Source: Pseudocercospora fijiensis CIRAD86
Lineage: Eukaryota; Ascomycota; Dothideomycetes; Mycosphaerellales; Mycosphaerellaceae
Length of the DNA stretch: 64,000 bases
Assembly (NCBI RefSeq): GCF_000340215.1
Contig: NW_006921539.1
Coordinates: 4,051,118-4,115,117 of the forward strand
Direction: 5' to 3'
The position numbers were made by a program, and so were the translations under genes. Under the pieces are notes generated by a model. It had not been told where the DNA came from and did no database searches. It was given only the letters and a program-made list of their open reading frames with translations. Of this stretch, positions 9,549 through 21,947 are shown one piece after another (within the stretch, counting starts at the first letter, position 1; each line of letters starts with the position of its first letter).

Positions 9549-10730
9549 CTATATCCGATATACTTCCTTTACACGCCTGTCCCTTCCAACGACCAAGCGC
9601 AATTGTTTGCCCTTTTCACCCGTGAAAATGCCATCCCGCAATACATCCGTGTACAGCTCGTAGCATGGATAGTCTGAGCAGAACATTAGCAAGATCGATA
9701 GACATGGCGCTGAAGGAACCTGTAACTCACAGCCGTTTACGAAGTTGATGACTTGCTCTTGCGACATGCCCGTACCCTTCGAAGCTCTCATTGCTGCCTC
9801 CTGCTCCTCACGCCAATGGTATACGTAGAGCGTGTCTTCCGCATCACTATGCCTGTGATTAGCTCAAGCCACCAATCCATACCAACCAAACTTACATGTG
9901 AATGAAAGCTCCAAACCTGTCCGTGAAAGCATCATACTCTCGTAGCCTGCGATTCACAAACAACACATCCTCCAACTTGAGCAAGCCTAAACGACCCTTA
10001 TAGCTGCCATCTCCCTTCTCGGCCTGCGCTTTCGCAGCTTGCCATTTGCTCTCTACTTGTGCATCGCTCAGCGCTCGAAACCCAACGCACCATCCCTCAA
10101 ACACTATGACCTCAATAGCCTTCTGCCCTTTCGCATTGACAACATGCCATTCACTCTCGGGTCTACGATCTCCAGCACCACTATACTGACTCTTGTCGTA
10201 GCTTGGGACTTTGACGTCGGGTCTACGGCTGGACAAAGCTTCGAAGAGCTCCACGCCCGTGGTGACATCGTGTGTTCCCGGGACACCCCGATGCTGGACA
10301 AGGGGGTTGTTGGGGTGCGATTTTGCGAGCGCTTCTTGCCGGTCGTGAGGCAGGTATAGGTCGTCTATTGAGAGGACTAGAGTGGGCAGATTGTGTGGTG
10401 GTGAGGAGAGTGTCTTGCTAAGAGTTTCGACCTGGAGCAATTAGTGTGCAGCTCTGGGCCACGTTTACAGCAAATCTCGAGAATTGGGAAAACGCAAAGG
10501 ACATTGATGCCGTGCAACAGAACATCTTGTATCTGAATGTGTTGATGCAGTATACGAAAGTAATGCTTACCTACCAAAGTCGTCTTGCCCGCACCTTGAA
10601 CGCCATTCAGTCCGAGGAAGAATGGCGCGACGTCCTGACCCTTCCTCTCATGCTCCGCCCTGAGCAACTTCAGGCGCTCGAGAATAAAAGGTATACAGTG
10701 CTCGGACTTGTCATCGATGATCTCAGGCAT
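9549..10730 (-). CDS. TDA10: D-glycerate 3-kinase-like P-loop kinase (Tda10 family)
   Basis: Four exons are predicted on the minus strand: 10730-10575, 10431-9896, 9852-9731 and 9673-9549. They give 312 residues. Exon 1 ends in the Walker A motif GVQGAGKTTL and splices in frame to VETLSKTL; exon 2 carries LSIDDLYLPHD and VIVFEGWCVGFR. Exon 3 joins HMHSDAEDTLYVYHWR to FVNG, and exon 4 continues YYPCYELYTDVLR to the end, the usual C-terminal signature. Introns are 143, 43 and 57 nt, all GT..AG with CTAAT branch points; the 57-nt one is in frame and so hidden in a long open frame. Relatives are yeast Tda10 (YGR205W) and plant glycerate kinase. It is divergent from FOX2. The 43-nt intron is short even for a fungus. 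Confidence 0.82.
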
Positions 10731-11118
10731 CCTGCTTGCCGATGGAGCTCACGTGTACATCCTTCAAACATGGTGTTCTTCAGCCTTTTGACATGTGAAT
10801 CGGCTAAACGAATAGGCGTTGTCTTTCGATCGGCAATCGGCTGGGCTGGGTGGTTGGTGCGCGTGACGGCAGCTGACTACGGGTCTCCATTTTTGTGGGC
10901 TTCACATGAAAGAGACCGAAAAAGTTGTAGAGACAGAGACTGTATCGTGTTTATGTTGTCGGCATCGCTTCTTCGAAATGCCCGGCCTGTAGAAGTGATG
11001 CTTTTTAATGAGTCTCGGTTAGGCTGTGATTATTCCGGAGTTCGAGCGAGCCTCATCGGCAAATCGCTGCTTTCAGAAACAATGACGAGTGCCGCTACAA
11101 CTCGGCTTCCCAGATGAG

Positions 11119-11124
11119 CCGAGG
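11119..11124 (-). promoter_or_regulatory. CCTCGG core (FarA/FarB-type) upstream of FOX2
   Basis: CCGAGG on the plus strand, CCTCGG on the minus, lies about 135 bp before the FOX2 start codon. CCTCGG is the core element in fatty-acid-induced beta-oxidation genes bound by Aspergillus FarA/FarB. A 6-bp match occurs by chance about once per 2 kb over both strands, so its position is the main argument. Confidence 0.4.
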
Positions 11125-11258
11125 TCTCTGTTGCTTCCATCACGCAGCCTCTAGACCACGCGACTGTCCTCGCCCAGCTGTCAGTATTTCTCTCTCCTCC
11201 TTCTCCATACGACTTCGAGTCGCATAACTACACTTTCTTTCTGCACAATACCGCCAGC

Positions 11259-14080
11259 ATGGGCAGCGATCAGCTTAGATGGGACGGCCAGACCGTCGTG
11301 GTTACCGGCGCCGGTGGTGGGTTAGGAAAAGCATATGCAGTCTTCTTCGGTAGCAGAGGAGCCAATGTGGTCGTCAATGACCTCGGAGGTAGCTTCAAGG
11401 GTGAGGGCGGAAGCCAGACAGTAAGTCGAGCCAGTCCGGAATTCAATCTGCGGAGTCTGACAGATGAATGCAGATGGCCGAGAAGGTCGTGCAAGAAATC
11501 ACACAAGCCGGTGGTAAGGCCGTAGCAAACTACGATTCCGTCGAGAATGGCGACCGAATCATCAAGACAGCCATTGACAACTTCGGCCGCATCGATGTCT
11601 TGATCAACAATGCTGGTATCCTCCGAGACATCAGCTTCAAGAACATGAAAGATGAGGACTGGGACCTCATTATGAAGGTGCACGTGATTGGTGCGTACAA
11701 GTGCGCAAGAGCTGCATGGCCATATTTCAGGAAACAAAAGTACGGAAGAGTCATCAGCACTGCCTCTGCTGCTGGACTTTTTGGAAGCTTCGGACAATGC
11801 AACTATTCTGCTGCCAAGCTTTCCCAAGTCGGTTTCACCGAGACTCTGGCCAAGGAGGGTGCCAAGTACAACATTCTCTGCAACACGATTGCGCCAATTG
11901 CTGCCTCCCGATTGACAGCTACTGTTATGCCCAAGGAAGTTCTGGACAACCTGAAGCCGGAGTGGGTTGTGCCGGTTGTCGCTGTCCTTACACACTCATC
12001 CAACACCTCGGAAAGCGGAGGCATATTCGAGATTGGTGGCGGCCACGTCTCCAAGTACCGATGGGAACGATCAAAGGGTGCTCTGCTCAAGGCCGACCAA
12101 TCTTTCACCCCAGGCGCTCTCCTCTCCAAGTGGAAGGATGTTGAGAACTTCAGCGAGCCGCAATACCCAACGGGCCCGAACGACTTCGTAACACTTCTCG
12201 AGGAGGCCAACAAGCTCCCAGCAAACCCAAAGGCTCCAGAACTTAACTTCAAGGGCAAGGTGGCCGTCGTCACAGGTGGTGGTGCTGGTCTCGGTCGTGC
12301 CTACTGCTTACAATTGGCCAAGTATGGCGCTACAGTTGTGGTCAACGACCTCGCAGATCCGGAACCAGTTGTTCAGGAGATTCAGAAGCTTGGTGGCAAG
12401 GCGACCGGCGTTCGTTGCAGTGCCGAGGATGGTGAGAAGGTCGTCGCTGCTGCCATTGACAACTACGGCAGAATCGACATCCTCATCAACAACGCAGGCA
12501 TTCTCCGCGACAAGTCCTTCCACAACATGGAGGACAAGATGTTCCAGCAAGTCCTGGACGTCCACCTGCGCGGCACCTACAAGGCTTCGAAGGCTGCCTG
12601 GCCTTACATGCTTAAGCAGAAGTATGGCCGCATCGTGAACACAACCTCTACATCCGGTATCTACGGCAACTTCGGTCAGGCCAACTATGCTGCCGCGAAG
12701 TGTGGAATTCTCGGCTTCTCACGCGCTCTTGCTCGGGAGGGCAAGAAGTACAACATCTTCGTCAACACCATCGCACCGAACGCAGGAACCAACATGACTC
12801 GCTCGATCATGCCTGAGGAGATGGTGCAGGCATTCAAGCCAGACTATGTCGTCCCGGTCGTGCTCATCATGCTTTCCGACAAGATGCCAAACGAGCCAAC
12901 TGGCCGTCTTTTCGAGAGCGGTTCTGGCTGGACTGGCGAGACCAGATGGCAGAGAACTGGAGGTGCCCAATTCCCAATCGATGTCACACTCACACCCGAG
13001 GCAGTGAAGGAAGTCTGGGAGTCAAAGATTGCCAACTTCGACGACGGCCGAGCTGACAACCCATCGGACGTGTCGGCTGCAAATGACAAGATCATGGGCA
13101 ACTTTGAGAACCGGGCCAACAAAGGTGGGAATGCGTCCTCCAGCGAAGACGACTACCTTGCCAAGATCGAATCGGCTAAGAAGGCACAGGCCGACGGAAC
13201 GGAGTTCGTCTATGATGAACGAGACTGCATCCTCTACAGTGAGTACACGTTCATTCGACACAAAAGCGCAAAGCTAATATGATACGCAGACCTGGGCGTT
13301 GGCGCCAAACGCACCGACCTCCCACTCGTCTTCGAAGGTCACGACGACTTCCAAGTCCTTCCGACATTCGGTGTCATTCCACCATTCAATGCGGACGCAC
13401 CATACTCAATGGGCGATATCGTACCTAACTTTTCACCTAACATGGTGCTCCATGGCGAGCAGTACCTCGAAATTCGCTCCTTCCCGATCCCAACAGAGGC
13501 CACACTCGTAGCCTATCCAACGCTTGTTGAGGTCCAAGACAAGGGCAAGTCTGCAGTCGTTGTACAAGGCAGCATCACCAAAGACAAGAACACAGGCAAG
13601 GAGATCTTCTACAACGAATCAACAGCCTTCGTGCGTGGTTCCGGTGGCTTCGGCGGCTCTAAGCAAGGCAAAGACCGTGGCGCTGCGAGCAAGGTCCACA
13701 CGCCTCCCAAGCGCAAGCCAGATGCGGTTGTCGAAGAAAAGACGAGCGAAGACCTCGCTGCTATCTACAGATTATCCGGTGACAGAAATCCTCTCCACAT
13801 AGACCCAGATTTCGCAAAGGTCGGAGGCTTCGATGTGCCCATCTTGCACGGTCTCTGCTCGTTCGGTATCTCTGGAAAGCACATCCTCCAGACCTTTGGT
13901 CCGTTCAAGAACATCAAGGTGCGATTCGCGGGTACCGTGCTTCCTGGGCAGACTCTGGTGACAGAAATGTGGAAGGAGGGCAACACGGTCGTCTTCCAGA
14001 CCAAAGTGAAAGAGACTGGCAAGCCTGCGATATCTGGTGCAGGTGCGGAGTTGGTTGGGGATGGAAAGTCGAAGCTGTAA
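11259..14080 (+). CDS. FOX2: Peroxisomal multifunctional beta-oxidation enzyme (hydratase/3-hydroxyacyl-CoA dehydrogenase)
   Basis: Exons 11259-11420, 11474-13238 and 13290-14080 encode 905 residues. The introns (53 and 51 nt) have GTAAGT/GTGAGT donors, and removing both joins the frames exactly. There are two tandem short-chain dehydrogenase domains. The first begins [14 protein letters not shown], with active-site YSAAK near residue 165. The second begins [15 protein letters not shown] near 315, with YAAAK near 458. A MaoC-type 2-enoyl-CoA hydratase 2 domain follows ([14 protein letters not shown] near 800, then HGLCSFG). The last three residues are SKL, a canonical peroxisomal targeting signal 1. 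The enzyme carries out the second and third steps of peroxisomal fatty-acid beta-oxidation. Length and domain order match yeast Fox2. Confidence 0.95.
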
Positions 14081-14499
14081 ATTCTTGGTGCATTTGAGCA
14101 ACGATGTCTGGGTGGTAGAGGGGGATATGTGTGTATGCTTCACTGTATGAACGATTTTGTACAGCACCTATTGGTATGGCGAAATGAAATACCAGCCATA
14201 GAATATTTGGAATTTTGGATTGTGCTGCTCTGCCCGTGCCTCGGTCTCCGTTGGGTGGCTGTCCAGATGTGGGGCCGAGTGCCCCACATAATTTGCTGCC
14301 TGAGGTGGAAACACCACAAGACAAGTGTTACGGGTCTCAGGGACAGGGACCACAACGTTGCGATCTACAATACCATTTGTATAATCTCGCAGTCCGCAGT
14401 CCGCAGTCGCGCCAGCCGCTGACCCTTGAATCATAGCGGATACGAAGTGCGGGCTCTGCGAGATTTCCATAGACCGTCACTTGCGGTCGGACTTCCACA
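14081..14499. other. Intergenic DNA between FOX2 and GLO3
   Basis: Two co-directed genes are separated by about 420 bp of normal sequence. It should hold the FOX2 3' end and the GLO3 promoter. The open frames on both strands are shadows with no recognisable product. Confidence 0.55.
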
Positions 14500-16022
14500 A
14501 TGGCGTTGGCACCCAAAAGCGAGTCGCACCGGATATTCGAGAAGCTGAAGCGACGAGACCCAAACAAGATCTGCTTTGACTGCGGTGGCAAGAACCCGAC
14601 TTGGTCGTCTGTCCCGTTCGGCATTTACCTCTGCCTCGACTGCTCAGCGCATCATCGAAACTTGGGTGTGCATATCTCCTTCGTCAGATCCACCAACCTC
14701 GACCAGTGGCAATGGGATCAGTTACGACGCATGAAGTGTGGTGGCAACGAGAGCGCGACCAAATACTTCCAATCACACGGCGGTAGCGCAGCTTTGAACA
14801 GCAAAGATCCGAAGACCAAGTACACAAGCAATGCGGCAAACAAGTACAAGGAGGAGCTGGCGCGGAGAGTGGAACAGGATATCAAAAAGTATCCTGACGG
14901 AGTGGTCATTGAAGATACGGCGGAAGAAGCAGGCAGCGATACCCACACTCCCGCTGGTGAGCCTGCAGATGACTTCTTCTCGAGCTGGGACAAACCGGCC
15001 ATCAAGAGACCTTCCAACCCACCTTCACGCACCGGCACGCCTGCCAGTATTGGCCGAACTGCCTCGCCTTTCCTCAACGCCAACCAGAATGGCAATGGTA
15101 CGGCCCGGCCTAAGTCTCCTCTCAAGCCCGGCGAGGACGCCGCTCCAGCTCCCCCAGTCGCTTCTCGAGCCGTCTCTTCCACTCCCGTTCGAAAGACTGC
15201 TGTCGCCAGCAAGCCCAAAGCTAACATTCTGGGAGCGAAAAAGACCAAGCTCGGCGCAAAGAAGGTCGACGCCAGTGCATTGGACTTTGACGAGGCCGAG
15301 AAGAAGGCTCGAGAAGAGGAGGAAAGGAAAGCACGACTAGGATATGATCCAGATGAGGAGACAGCTTCAGAAACCCAGAGGAATGCCGCACAGTCTTCCA
15401 CTGCTGCTACAACTATTCATCAGCCAACACCGGTGAGCCATGGCCGGGTAGGCAGCTTTGGTACCACAACCAAGCCACGCGAGAGGAGTGACAGCGAGAT
15501 GGAGAGGCTGGGCATGGGTGTAAGAAGACTCGGGTTTGGACAAGTTGGTGGTGGAAAAGCACCCGCTGCCGCACCAAAGCCCATTGCCTTTGGAAGCACG
15601 AGCAGAGCTGCACCCGTTGAAGGTAAGACCAAAATTCTAACAACCCTATAATGACTTCAATCCTGACTGAATGTTTAGACGACTCCGAACGCTTCGCACG
15701 CGAAAAATTCGGAACACAAAAAGGCATCTCTTCCGACGAATTCTTCGGCCGCGGCACCTTCGACGCCAACGCTCAAGGCGAAGCCAAGCAACGTCTCCAG
15801 GGCTTCGAAGGTGCCACATCCATCTCTTCAAACGCCTATTTCGGACGACCCGAAGAAGACGAAGCTGGTCCAGAAGGTTATGGAGATTTGGAAGGCGCGG
15901 CGAAAGATTTCGTGCGCAAGTTTGGGGTACAGGCTGGTGATGATATTGAGAATTTGACGAGTATGCTTGGTGAGGGGGCTGTGAAGCTGCAGGGTGCTAT
16001 TCGGAATTATTTGAATGGATAG
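14500..16022 (+). CDS. GLO3: Arf GTPase-activating protein, Glo3/ArfGAP2-3 type
   Basis: Exons 14500-15622 and 15679-16022 (56-nt intron, GTAAGA..TTTAG) encode 488 residues. The N-terminal ArfGAP zinc finger has C25-x2-C28-x16-C45-x2-C48 followed by [10 protein letters not shown] with the arginine finger R53. A long low-complexity middle rich in Ser, Pro and Ala includes a charged [12 protein letters not shown] stretch. The C-terminus has two ISSxxxFGR-type repeats (ISSDEFFGR and ISSNAYFGR), the Glo3 regulatory motif that separates Glo3 from Gcs1 and Age2. The protein stimulates GTP hydrolysis on Arf1 during COPI retrograde traffic from Golgi to ER. Without splicing the frame stops early and loses both motifs, which supports the intron. 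Confidence 0.92.
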
Positions 16023-16614
16023 GTGGGTGTGAGAGTGGGAGTGAGTGGTTGGGAAGGGCGGGTGGGTGCAGACTACGACAGCGTGTCTTTGATGCTTTGA
16101 GTGTGCATTCTTGCGATGAGGAAGGGAAGTGGGCTAGACAGCGTTTCGTCGTTGGTATTGTGAGCACATGTATGAGCGGATTGAACTTTCATATCATTGC
16201 AGACCAGCCATTTCCGAGAAGGCTTGAAGATGGCATAGCGCTTCCATTGGAGGTCGTGGGTGATTCTTTGAGAACAAGGGGGAATTGTAGGATCGTTTCG
16301 GCTTTACGATGATATGACCAGGATCTGGATCTGCCGGGCTGACATGACATGACCGTGAGCGCACCATCATCATCATCTCTTCCCTCTAGACCTCTTCTGC
16401 TTCTTCTCATCCCACTCCTTACTCTACAGTCCGCTGCTCTTGATCCTGAAAGGAGGCTGTATACCGCTGGTTGTGGGCTTTGAGCTCCGTCTACGAATCA
16501 CGGAACCTCTGCATGTCGTTCCGTGGGCATGCGCACGCAAAGCGCTTTCTTGTTTGTAAGAAAGCTCGCTCGAATTCGAAAAAGACTTGGTCCGCGATTG
16601 CTCAGTCTCAATCG

Positions 16615-16640
16615 ATGGCATGGCATGGCATGGCATGGCA
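16615..16640 (+). repeat. Pentanucleotide microsatellite (ATGGC)5
   Basis: Five perfect copies of ATGGC plus one base, in the intergenic region before PNS1. Confidence 0.9.
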
Positions 16641-16777
16641 GATGAGCAGTCACTCGCGAGGTCGCACCGCTTCGAAGATAGCGAGAGCATCAAACCATCC
16701 TTCACCTAGACCCAGGTCAAGTATCAAACATTGAACGACTGTTCTAATGAGGGTAACAACATTTTCATTCGAGCTCA

Positions 16778-16789
16778 TTTCACGTGAAA
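16778..16789. promoter_or_regulatory. 12-bp palindrome TTTCACGTGAAA upstream of PNS1
   Basis: A perfect palindrome centred on CACGTG, about 200 bp before the PNS1 start. CACGTG is the core bound by bHLH factors. No specific regulator can be named. Confidence 0.4.
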
Positions 16790-16987
16790 TAATATAATGG
16801 TACTAATTCAAATACCTCGCACGGTCGACAGCGATGTGGGCTTCGTTGGCAGGACGACGTCATTCTTGCGCTCAGCTCTGTTCAACGTTCGACGGCGCGA
16901 ATTGCGCACCTGTTTCTTCCTCGCAGCGCGTCGCAGCATCGCTCCTTATCCATCAAAGCAGCCAAATCGCAAAGCGAGCTGCGCGCC

Positions 16988-18697
16988 ATGAACCAGCACG
17001 GCCAATCTGGCGGCGGCGAAGCGCAGGCATACTACCAGGGGCAGCCACAGCAGTACCAAATGGATCAGCAGTACAAGCAGCCCTACCAGCAGCCTCCTCC
17101 AAACTATGCTCAGAACTACGGACAGCAACAAAACTATGCCCAACAGGAATATGGAGGCAAGCCATTCACTCAAGCGTTCAAAGTGGACCGCCCCAAGTGG
17201 AACGATGTAAGTCGCATAAGCAACCGCGCAGCCTGTGCCGCGCATTGAGACTGATACGCGCCAGATCTGGGCTGGCATCCTCCTGATTCTGGTCTTCGGA
17301 GGCTTTGTTGTAGTGTCCGGCTACACACTTTCGGCATATGCGTCGACCGGCAACTTCCAAGGCGGCGGATTCAATGACTCCAGCAACACATTCTCTCTGA
17401 ACACAAACACCCTCGTACTCTTCGCCTTCATTCTGGTCACCGCTCTAGTCCTGGGATATGCATACGTCAGCCTGGCGCGTCTCTTCACCAAGCAGTTCAT
17501 ATGGATCTCGGGAATCTTGAACATCGTCATGTCGTTCGCGACCGCCATCTACTACTTTTACAGACGCGCCTGGGTCGGAGGTGCACTGTGGCTGGTCGTC
17601 GCAGTGTTTAGCATCATCTGCTTCATTTCTTGGATCAAGCGCATTCCTTTCAGTGTGCTCATGTTCCAGACGGCAGTCGACGTATCGCGCAAGCATGGAC
17701 ATGTGTATCTTGTCTCATTCCTGGGAGGCTTGGCCGCGGCTGCTTTCAGCGCTTGGTTCGCGGCGACTCTTGTAGCCGTATACGTGCGTTTCGAGCCAGG
17801 CCAGAATCCATCATGTGCTACGAGTGCTGGAGGTGGTGGTAGCTGTAGCTCGGCAACCGTCATCGGACTGCTAATCTACATTACTTTTGCTGGATACTGG
17901 ATTACCGAATGGCTCAAGAACACGATCCACACCACCATCTCAGGGGTCTATGGAGCTTGGTACTTTGCGCCAAACAACCCATCGACTGGTGCAACCCGAG
18001 GAGCAGCGCGTCGCGCCTTGACGTACTCCTTCGGCTCCATCAGCCTGGGCAGTCTGCTGGTAGCGATTCTTGACCTGCTGCGGTTCGCATGCTCGGTGGC
18101 TCGGAACCAGGGAGGTACTGGAAACGGTATCGCCGATTGTGCCTTCTGCATCCTGGGGTGCATCCTTGGACTCGTCCAGTGGGCTCTCGAGTTCGTGAAC
18201 CGTTATGCTTTCAGCTACATGGCATTGTACGGGAAGGCCTACTTCGCTTCAGCCAAAGACACCTGGCGCATGATCAAGGACCGCGGCATTGACGCGCTCA
18301 TTAATGAGTGTCTTGTTGGTCCGGTCTTGTCTATGGGCTGCTTGTTCGTTGCCGTATGCTGTGCACTTATCGCCTACGTATATCTGGATGTCACCGACCC
18401 AGCGTATAACGAAGGCGGCAGCTTCACTGCGGTCATCGTTCTTTACGCATTCCTCATCGGCCTCCAGGTTTCCGGATGCTTTGTCGTGCCATTGAACAGC
18501 GGCATCGACACCATTTTCGTTGCAGCTGCTTGGGACCCACAAGTTCTCATGCAGGAGCACCCAGAATTGTACAGCAAGATGATTGCTGTATATCCCCACG
18601 TTCAGGTATGTATCCGGCTGGCATTGCGAAATCGCAGTCCAACATTTTCGTCCACGTGTTTCTGGCTAACTTGTCACAGCAAGCTATACATGCATGA
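16988..18697 (+). CDS. PNS1: Choline-transporter-like membrane protein Pns1
   Basis: Exons 16988-17206, 17265-18605 and 18680-18697 encode 525 residues. The cytosolic N-terminus (about residues 1-65) is rich in Gln, Tyr and Pro, followed by the family block FKVDRPKWND. Roughly ten hydrophobic membrane segments follow, including WAGILLILVFGGFVVVSGY and the region near LGSLLVAILDLLRF. The CTL/SLC44 core is visible in WALEFVNRYAFSYMALYGK and in GIDTIFVAAAWDP. The last exon is only 18 nt and adds QAIHA after HVQ, the normal C-terminus; the alternative read-through gives an unrelated tail. Introns are 58 and 74 nt. Despite the family name, yeast Pns1 has no proven choline transport role. It acts at the plasma membrane. 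Confidence 0.9.
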
Positions 18698-19835
18698 ACT
18701 TGCCGAGGCGAGGCGCGTCCTGGCGGCGTTTAGAGAAGCACATCGCAAAAGCAGAGCACAGCACACATAAATTTGTTTCACAAGTTCCACTCTTGACAGC
18801 GAAGGTTCCAAGCTTTTGGAAGTGATAGACAGGATTTCCAACGCTCGACAAAGCGGAAACATGATCCCAGATATGACGAGTCTCGCCAGTACATCAAAAG
18901 GCGGTGATGATACGTTTGATCAAACAAGAGGCCCAGAAGCATGCCCTGCGGCTCTGGTCTAGGCTCTTCCCCAATTGGATACGGGGATCCCACTTCCCCC
19001 ATAGGCAGGGGAGGCTGCATGCTCCGCTCGGAGTCTCTGCGTCTGGTCGGAGCGGTGTACCTGCAGGTGTGCGGGAGTGGAAGATTTACAGTATGTATAT
19101 ATGAAATTATTGAAATGCGCTGAAGGGTTTGAAGGCATCATTGTCACATTTCGTGTTTCGAGCAACTTCCTCATCATTGTGAAGTCATGATTAGCAACTG
19201 GCATAATCCTGGTTGCTTGGTGATAGGTTAGGGCCGAGCCTCCCCTCGTTGCATACTGCGTGTCAATGACGATGTGCCCGCCCCACCAAAATGTTTCGTG
19301 GCTCGTTTTACGCGGTGTGGGATGGTATGGCATTCTTACGGCTACTAAAGTCAAGATTTGAAGTTATTGACGCGGTATGAGGAAAGGAAGCCTCAGAACT
19401 CAGAAGGAGGATGATTGTCTAGAATCTGTTGTAGCTCCAAAGAAACAAAAAAAATTTTGATCTGGTTTGCAAGCGAGCGCGGGACAAGCTCTCTCAACGT
19501 TCGGAGGTTTAAGGCTCGATGTACTCTTCACTCCGCCGCTTGCCGATGGCTATAGTTCTCGATTCCTGCCTAGCAGAAATATCTCGGGTATTTTCTTCGG
19601 AGTTACTGTGATATCTGTTGATTTTCACACTCGCTTCTTGGCTTGCAGCGATGTGGTCCGCTCACTTACCTCAAGCTAAAAGCGGGCGCTAGTCCTAGCG
19701 AGCACCCCACTATCCCAGAGCTGCTGCTCTTGTTTAATCATCTGTTCCACCTTCTTCTTGACTTCGACACTTCACTTCTGCAACCACCGACGTCCTCCTT
19801 CACAAACAACAACTTCACACGCTTTTGCAAACCAG
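18698..19835. other. Intergenic DNA between PNS1 and the mannitol gene
   Basis: About 1.1 kb of normal sequence without a supportable gene. The right part is CT-rich and probably holds the promoter and first leader exon of the mannitol-1-phosphate dehydrogenase gene. Confidence 0.5.
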
Positions 19836-20075
19836 GTGAGTCATAACCCTTTCGTGCAATCGTGACGGCAGCGGCAGCGGCAGCAGCAACTCAGACGTGC
19901 TGTTGGCATTGACGGCGGCGGCAACGCTGCGACTCAATTGAAGAGCTGTAGCTCACTGATCTTCTAGCTGCCTCATCCTCACCATCGACAGTGAGGAAGT
20001 CAACGACTGAACAAATAGTAAGCACTGTTGTCGCTCTTGCCTACCCTATCCCCACCAACTGACGCCTTCCTCCAG
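19836..20075 (+). other. Two predicted 5'-leader introns of the mannitol-1-phosphate dehydrogenase gene
   Basis: 19836-19967 starts GTGAGT and ends TTCTAG with CTGAT upstream of the acceptor. 20018-20075 starts GTAAGC and ends TCCAG with CTGAC. Both precede the start codon at 20110 and both have good fungal splice signals. This is inference from signals only. Confidence 0.4.
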
Positions 20076-20109
20076 AACCACCTACACAGCACACACACTC
20101 AACGACACG

Positions 20110-21261
20110 ATGGGTCTCAAGGGTGTCCATTTCGGAGGCGGCAACATCGGCCGTGGCTTCGTCGCCGAGTTCCTTCACAACTCCGGCTTCGAGGTCGTCT
20201 TCGTCGATGTGATGGACAGCATCATCAACAAGCTTCAGGAGACCAAGAGCTATGAGGTCACTGAGATTGGCCCAGATGGCGAGTCGAAGTTCACTATCGA
20301 CAACTACCGCGCCATCAACTCCAAGTACAACATGGAGGACGTTATTCAAGAGATTGCAACTGCCGATACCGTCACTTGTGCTGTCGGCCCAAACATCCTC
20401 AAGTTCATCGCCGAGCCAATTGCCAAGGGCATTGAAGCTCGGAAGGACTCCAAGCCACTCGCAGTCATTGCCTGCGAGAACGCCATCGGTGCCACCGACA
20501 CTCTCCGTGGCTTCATCGAGGGCAAGCTCACCGACTCATCTGCGCTCAGCAAGGCTCGGTTCGCCAATTCGGCTATTGACCGAATTGTGCCAATCCAGGA
20601 TGACGGCGCAGGTCTGAACGTCAAGATCGAGAAGTTCTACGAGTGGTGCGTCGAGGAGAAGCCATTCGAGGGCAGCCCACCACCAATCAAGGGTGTCCAC
20701 TACGTCGAAGACCTTCAGCCATACATTGAGCGTAAGCTCTTCACCGTCAACACTGGTCACGCAACCGCCGCCTACTACGGCTACCAGTCAGGCAAGAAGT
20801 TCATCCACGAGGTGCTTCAGGACAAGAAGCTCCACGACATCGTGCAGAATACCCTCAAGGAGACTGCCCACCTCATCTGCACCAAGCATGCTCACATCTC
20901 CAAGCAAGAGCAGGATAAGTATGTCCAGCAAATCGTCACTCGCATCAGCAACCCTGTGCTGAAGGACAACGTCGAGCGTGTCGGCCGTGCGCCACTTCGC
21001 AAGCTTTCTCGCAAGGAGCGCTTCATCGGCCCAGCCGCTCACCTCGCTGAGCAGGGCGATCCCGTCGACAACCTTCTCGGAGGCATCGAGCAGGCTCTTC
21101 GCTTCCAGAACGTCGAGGGTGACGACGAGTCGGTGGAATTGGCGAAGATCCTCAAGGAGAACGACGCCAAGACCGCTACGCAGAAGATCACTGGCCTCGA
21201 AGAGAGCCACCCACTCTTCGCCAAGGTGCAGGAGAAGGTGGCTCTTGTGCAGGGTGCTTGA
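20110..21261 (+). CDS. mpdA: Mannitol-1-phosphate 5-dehydrogenase
   Basis: A single-exon frame of 383 residues, the usual length for the fungal enzyme. The N-terminal NAD(H)-binding motif [15 protein letters not shown] lies at about residues 8-22. The polyol-dehydrogenase core follows, with [17 protein letters not shown], the catalytic region [11 protein letters not shown], and [29 protein letters not shown], including the conserved lysine in ERKLFTVN. It reduces fructose-6-phosphate to mannitol-1-phosphate in the cytosol, the entry step of the fungal mannitol pathway used for storage, stress protection and conidia. The coding sequence is strongly biased to C/G-ending codons, as in highly expressed genes. 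No other mannitol gene lies nearby. Confidence 0.94.
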   Translation: MGLKGVHFGGGNIGRGFVAEFLHNSGFEVVFVDVMDSIINKLQETKSYEVTEIGPDGESKFTIDNYRAINSKYNMEDVIQEIATADTVTCAVGPNILKFIAEPIAKGIEARKDSKPLAVIACENAIGATDTLRGFIEGKLTDSSALSKARFANSAIDRIVPIQDDGAGLNVKIEKFYEWCVEEKPFEGSPPPIKGVHYVEDLQPYIERKLFTVNTGHATAAYYGYQSGKKFIHEVLQDKKLHDIVQNTLKETAHLICTKHAHISKQEQDKYVQQIVTRISNPVLKDNVERVGRAPLRKLSRKERFIGPAAHLAEQGDPVDNLLGGIEQALRFQNVEGDDESVELAKILKENDAKTATQKITGLEESHPLFAKVQEKVALVQGA

Positions 21262-21947
21262 GTTTGAGCGTCAAATCCTCCGCGACAGACCAAGGGGCCG
21301 AGCATGTGCATTGAAAACCGGCATGGTAGAAGGCTGCAATAGATACGAGCTATGAGACACGAAGTACTGATAAAAGTTGATTCTATAGCACTGGTTGCCA
21401 ATGGAATGAGTGATTGAGACTGCCTTTTGTAATGGTTGTCATTTTCCGACTTCGCGTCGTGCCTATGATTCCCATTGATGTTTCCTTGGATTGAGAGATT
21501 GAAGTGGATTGTGATTGCCCCCTAACGGTCAAGATTCGACATGGCAATTGCCTATGCATGTCCGGACGGGGAATATCGTTGAAGGACTGGACTGCAGATC
21601 GGGCGATTCTTTGACGCAGTACATGGGAACAAGAGAAAACAATGGCAATGCCGCTGTCCGAGGCTGAGACTAAGAGCTCTTCGCCTTCTTTGCCGCCGCT
21701 TGTGACGTACGCAGAACTAACGCTCCGCTCCGCTCCCCGCCCCCACAACATGCAGTGAAGCCACCGTGCACCTTCATACTTTGTACGGTACCTAGCAGTC
21801 CTAAGTAGCATTGCTAACCACATCTTTGTTTGGCCACACAGTCTCGACGGCCCCGAGGCTGAACCCGCACTCCAGTCAGTAGTCGGCGACTTGCTATTGT
21901 CAGCCATCGCAACCTGGACTGCCCTCCCAGCGAGGCCGAGCACAAGC
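21262..21947. other. Intergenic DNA between mpdA and the DUF2415 gene
   Basis: About 690 bp of normal sequence. The open frames within it, mostly on the minus strand, lack a recognisable product. Confidence 0.5.

Larger units (their letters stand above)
16023..16987. other. Intergenic DNA between GLO3 and PNS1
   Basis: About 960 bp of normal sequence. It contains a short ATGGC tandem repeat (16615-16640) and a palindromic TTTCACGTGAAA (16778-16789). No gene is supported. Confidence 0.55.

Noticed and set aside
10446..11117. A 223-codon plus-strand frame between the kinase and FOX2
   Set aside because: It starts antisense to kinase exon 1 and its intron and runs through the shared promoter. 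Composition is not protein-like and no motif is seen.
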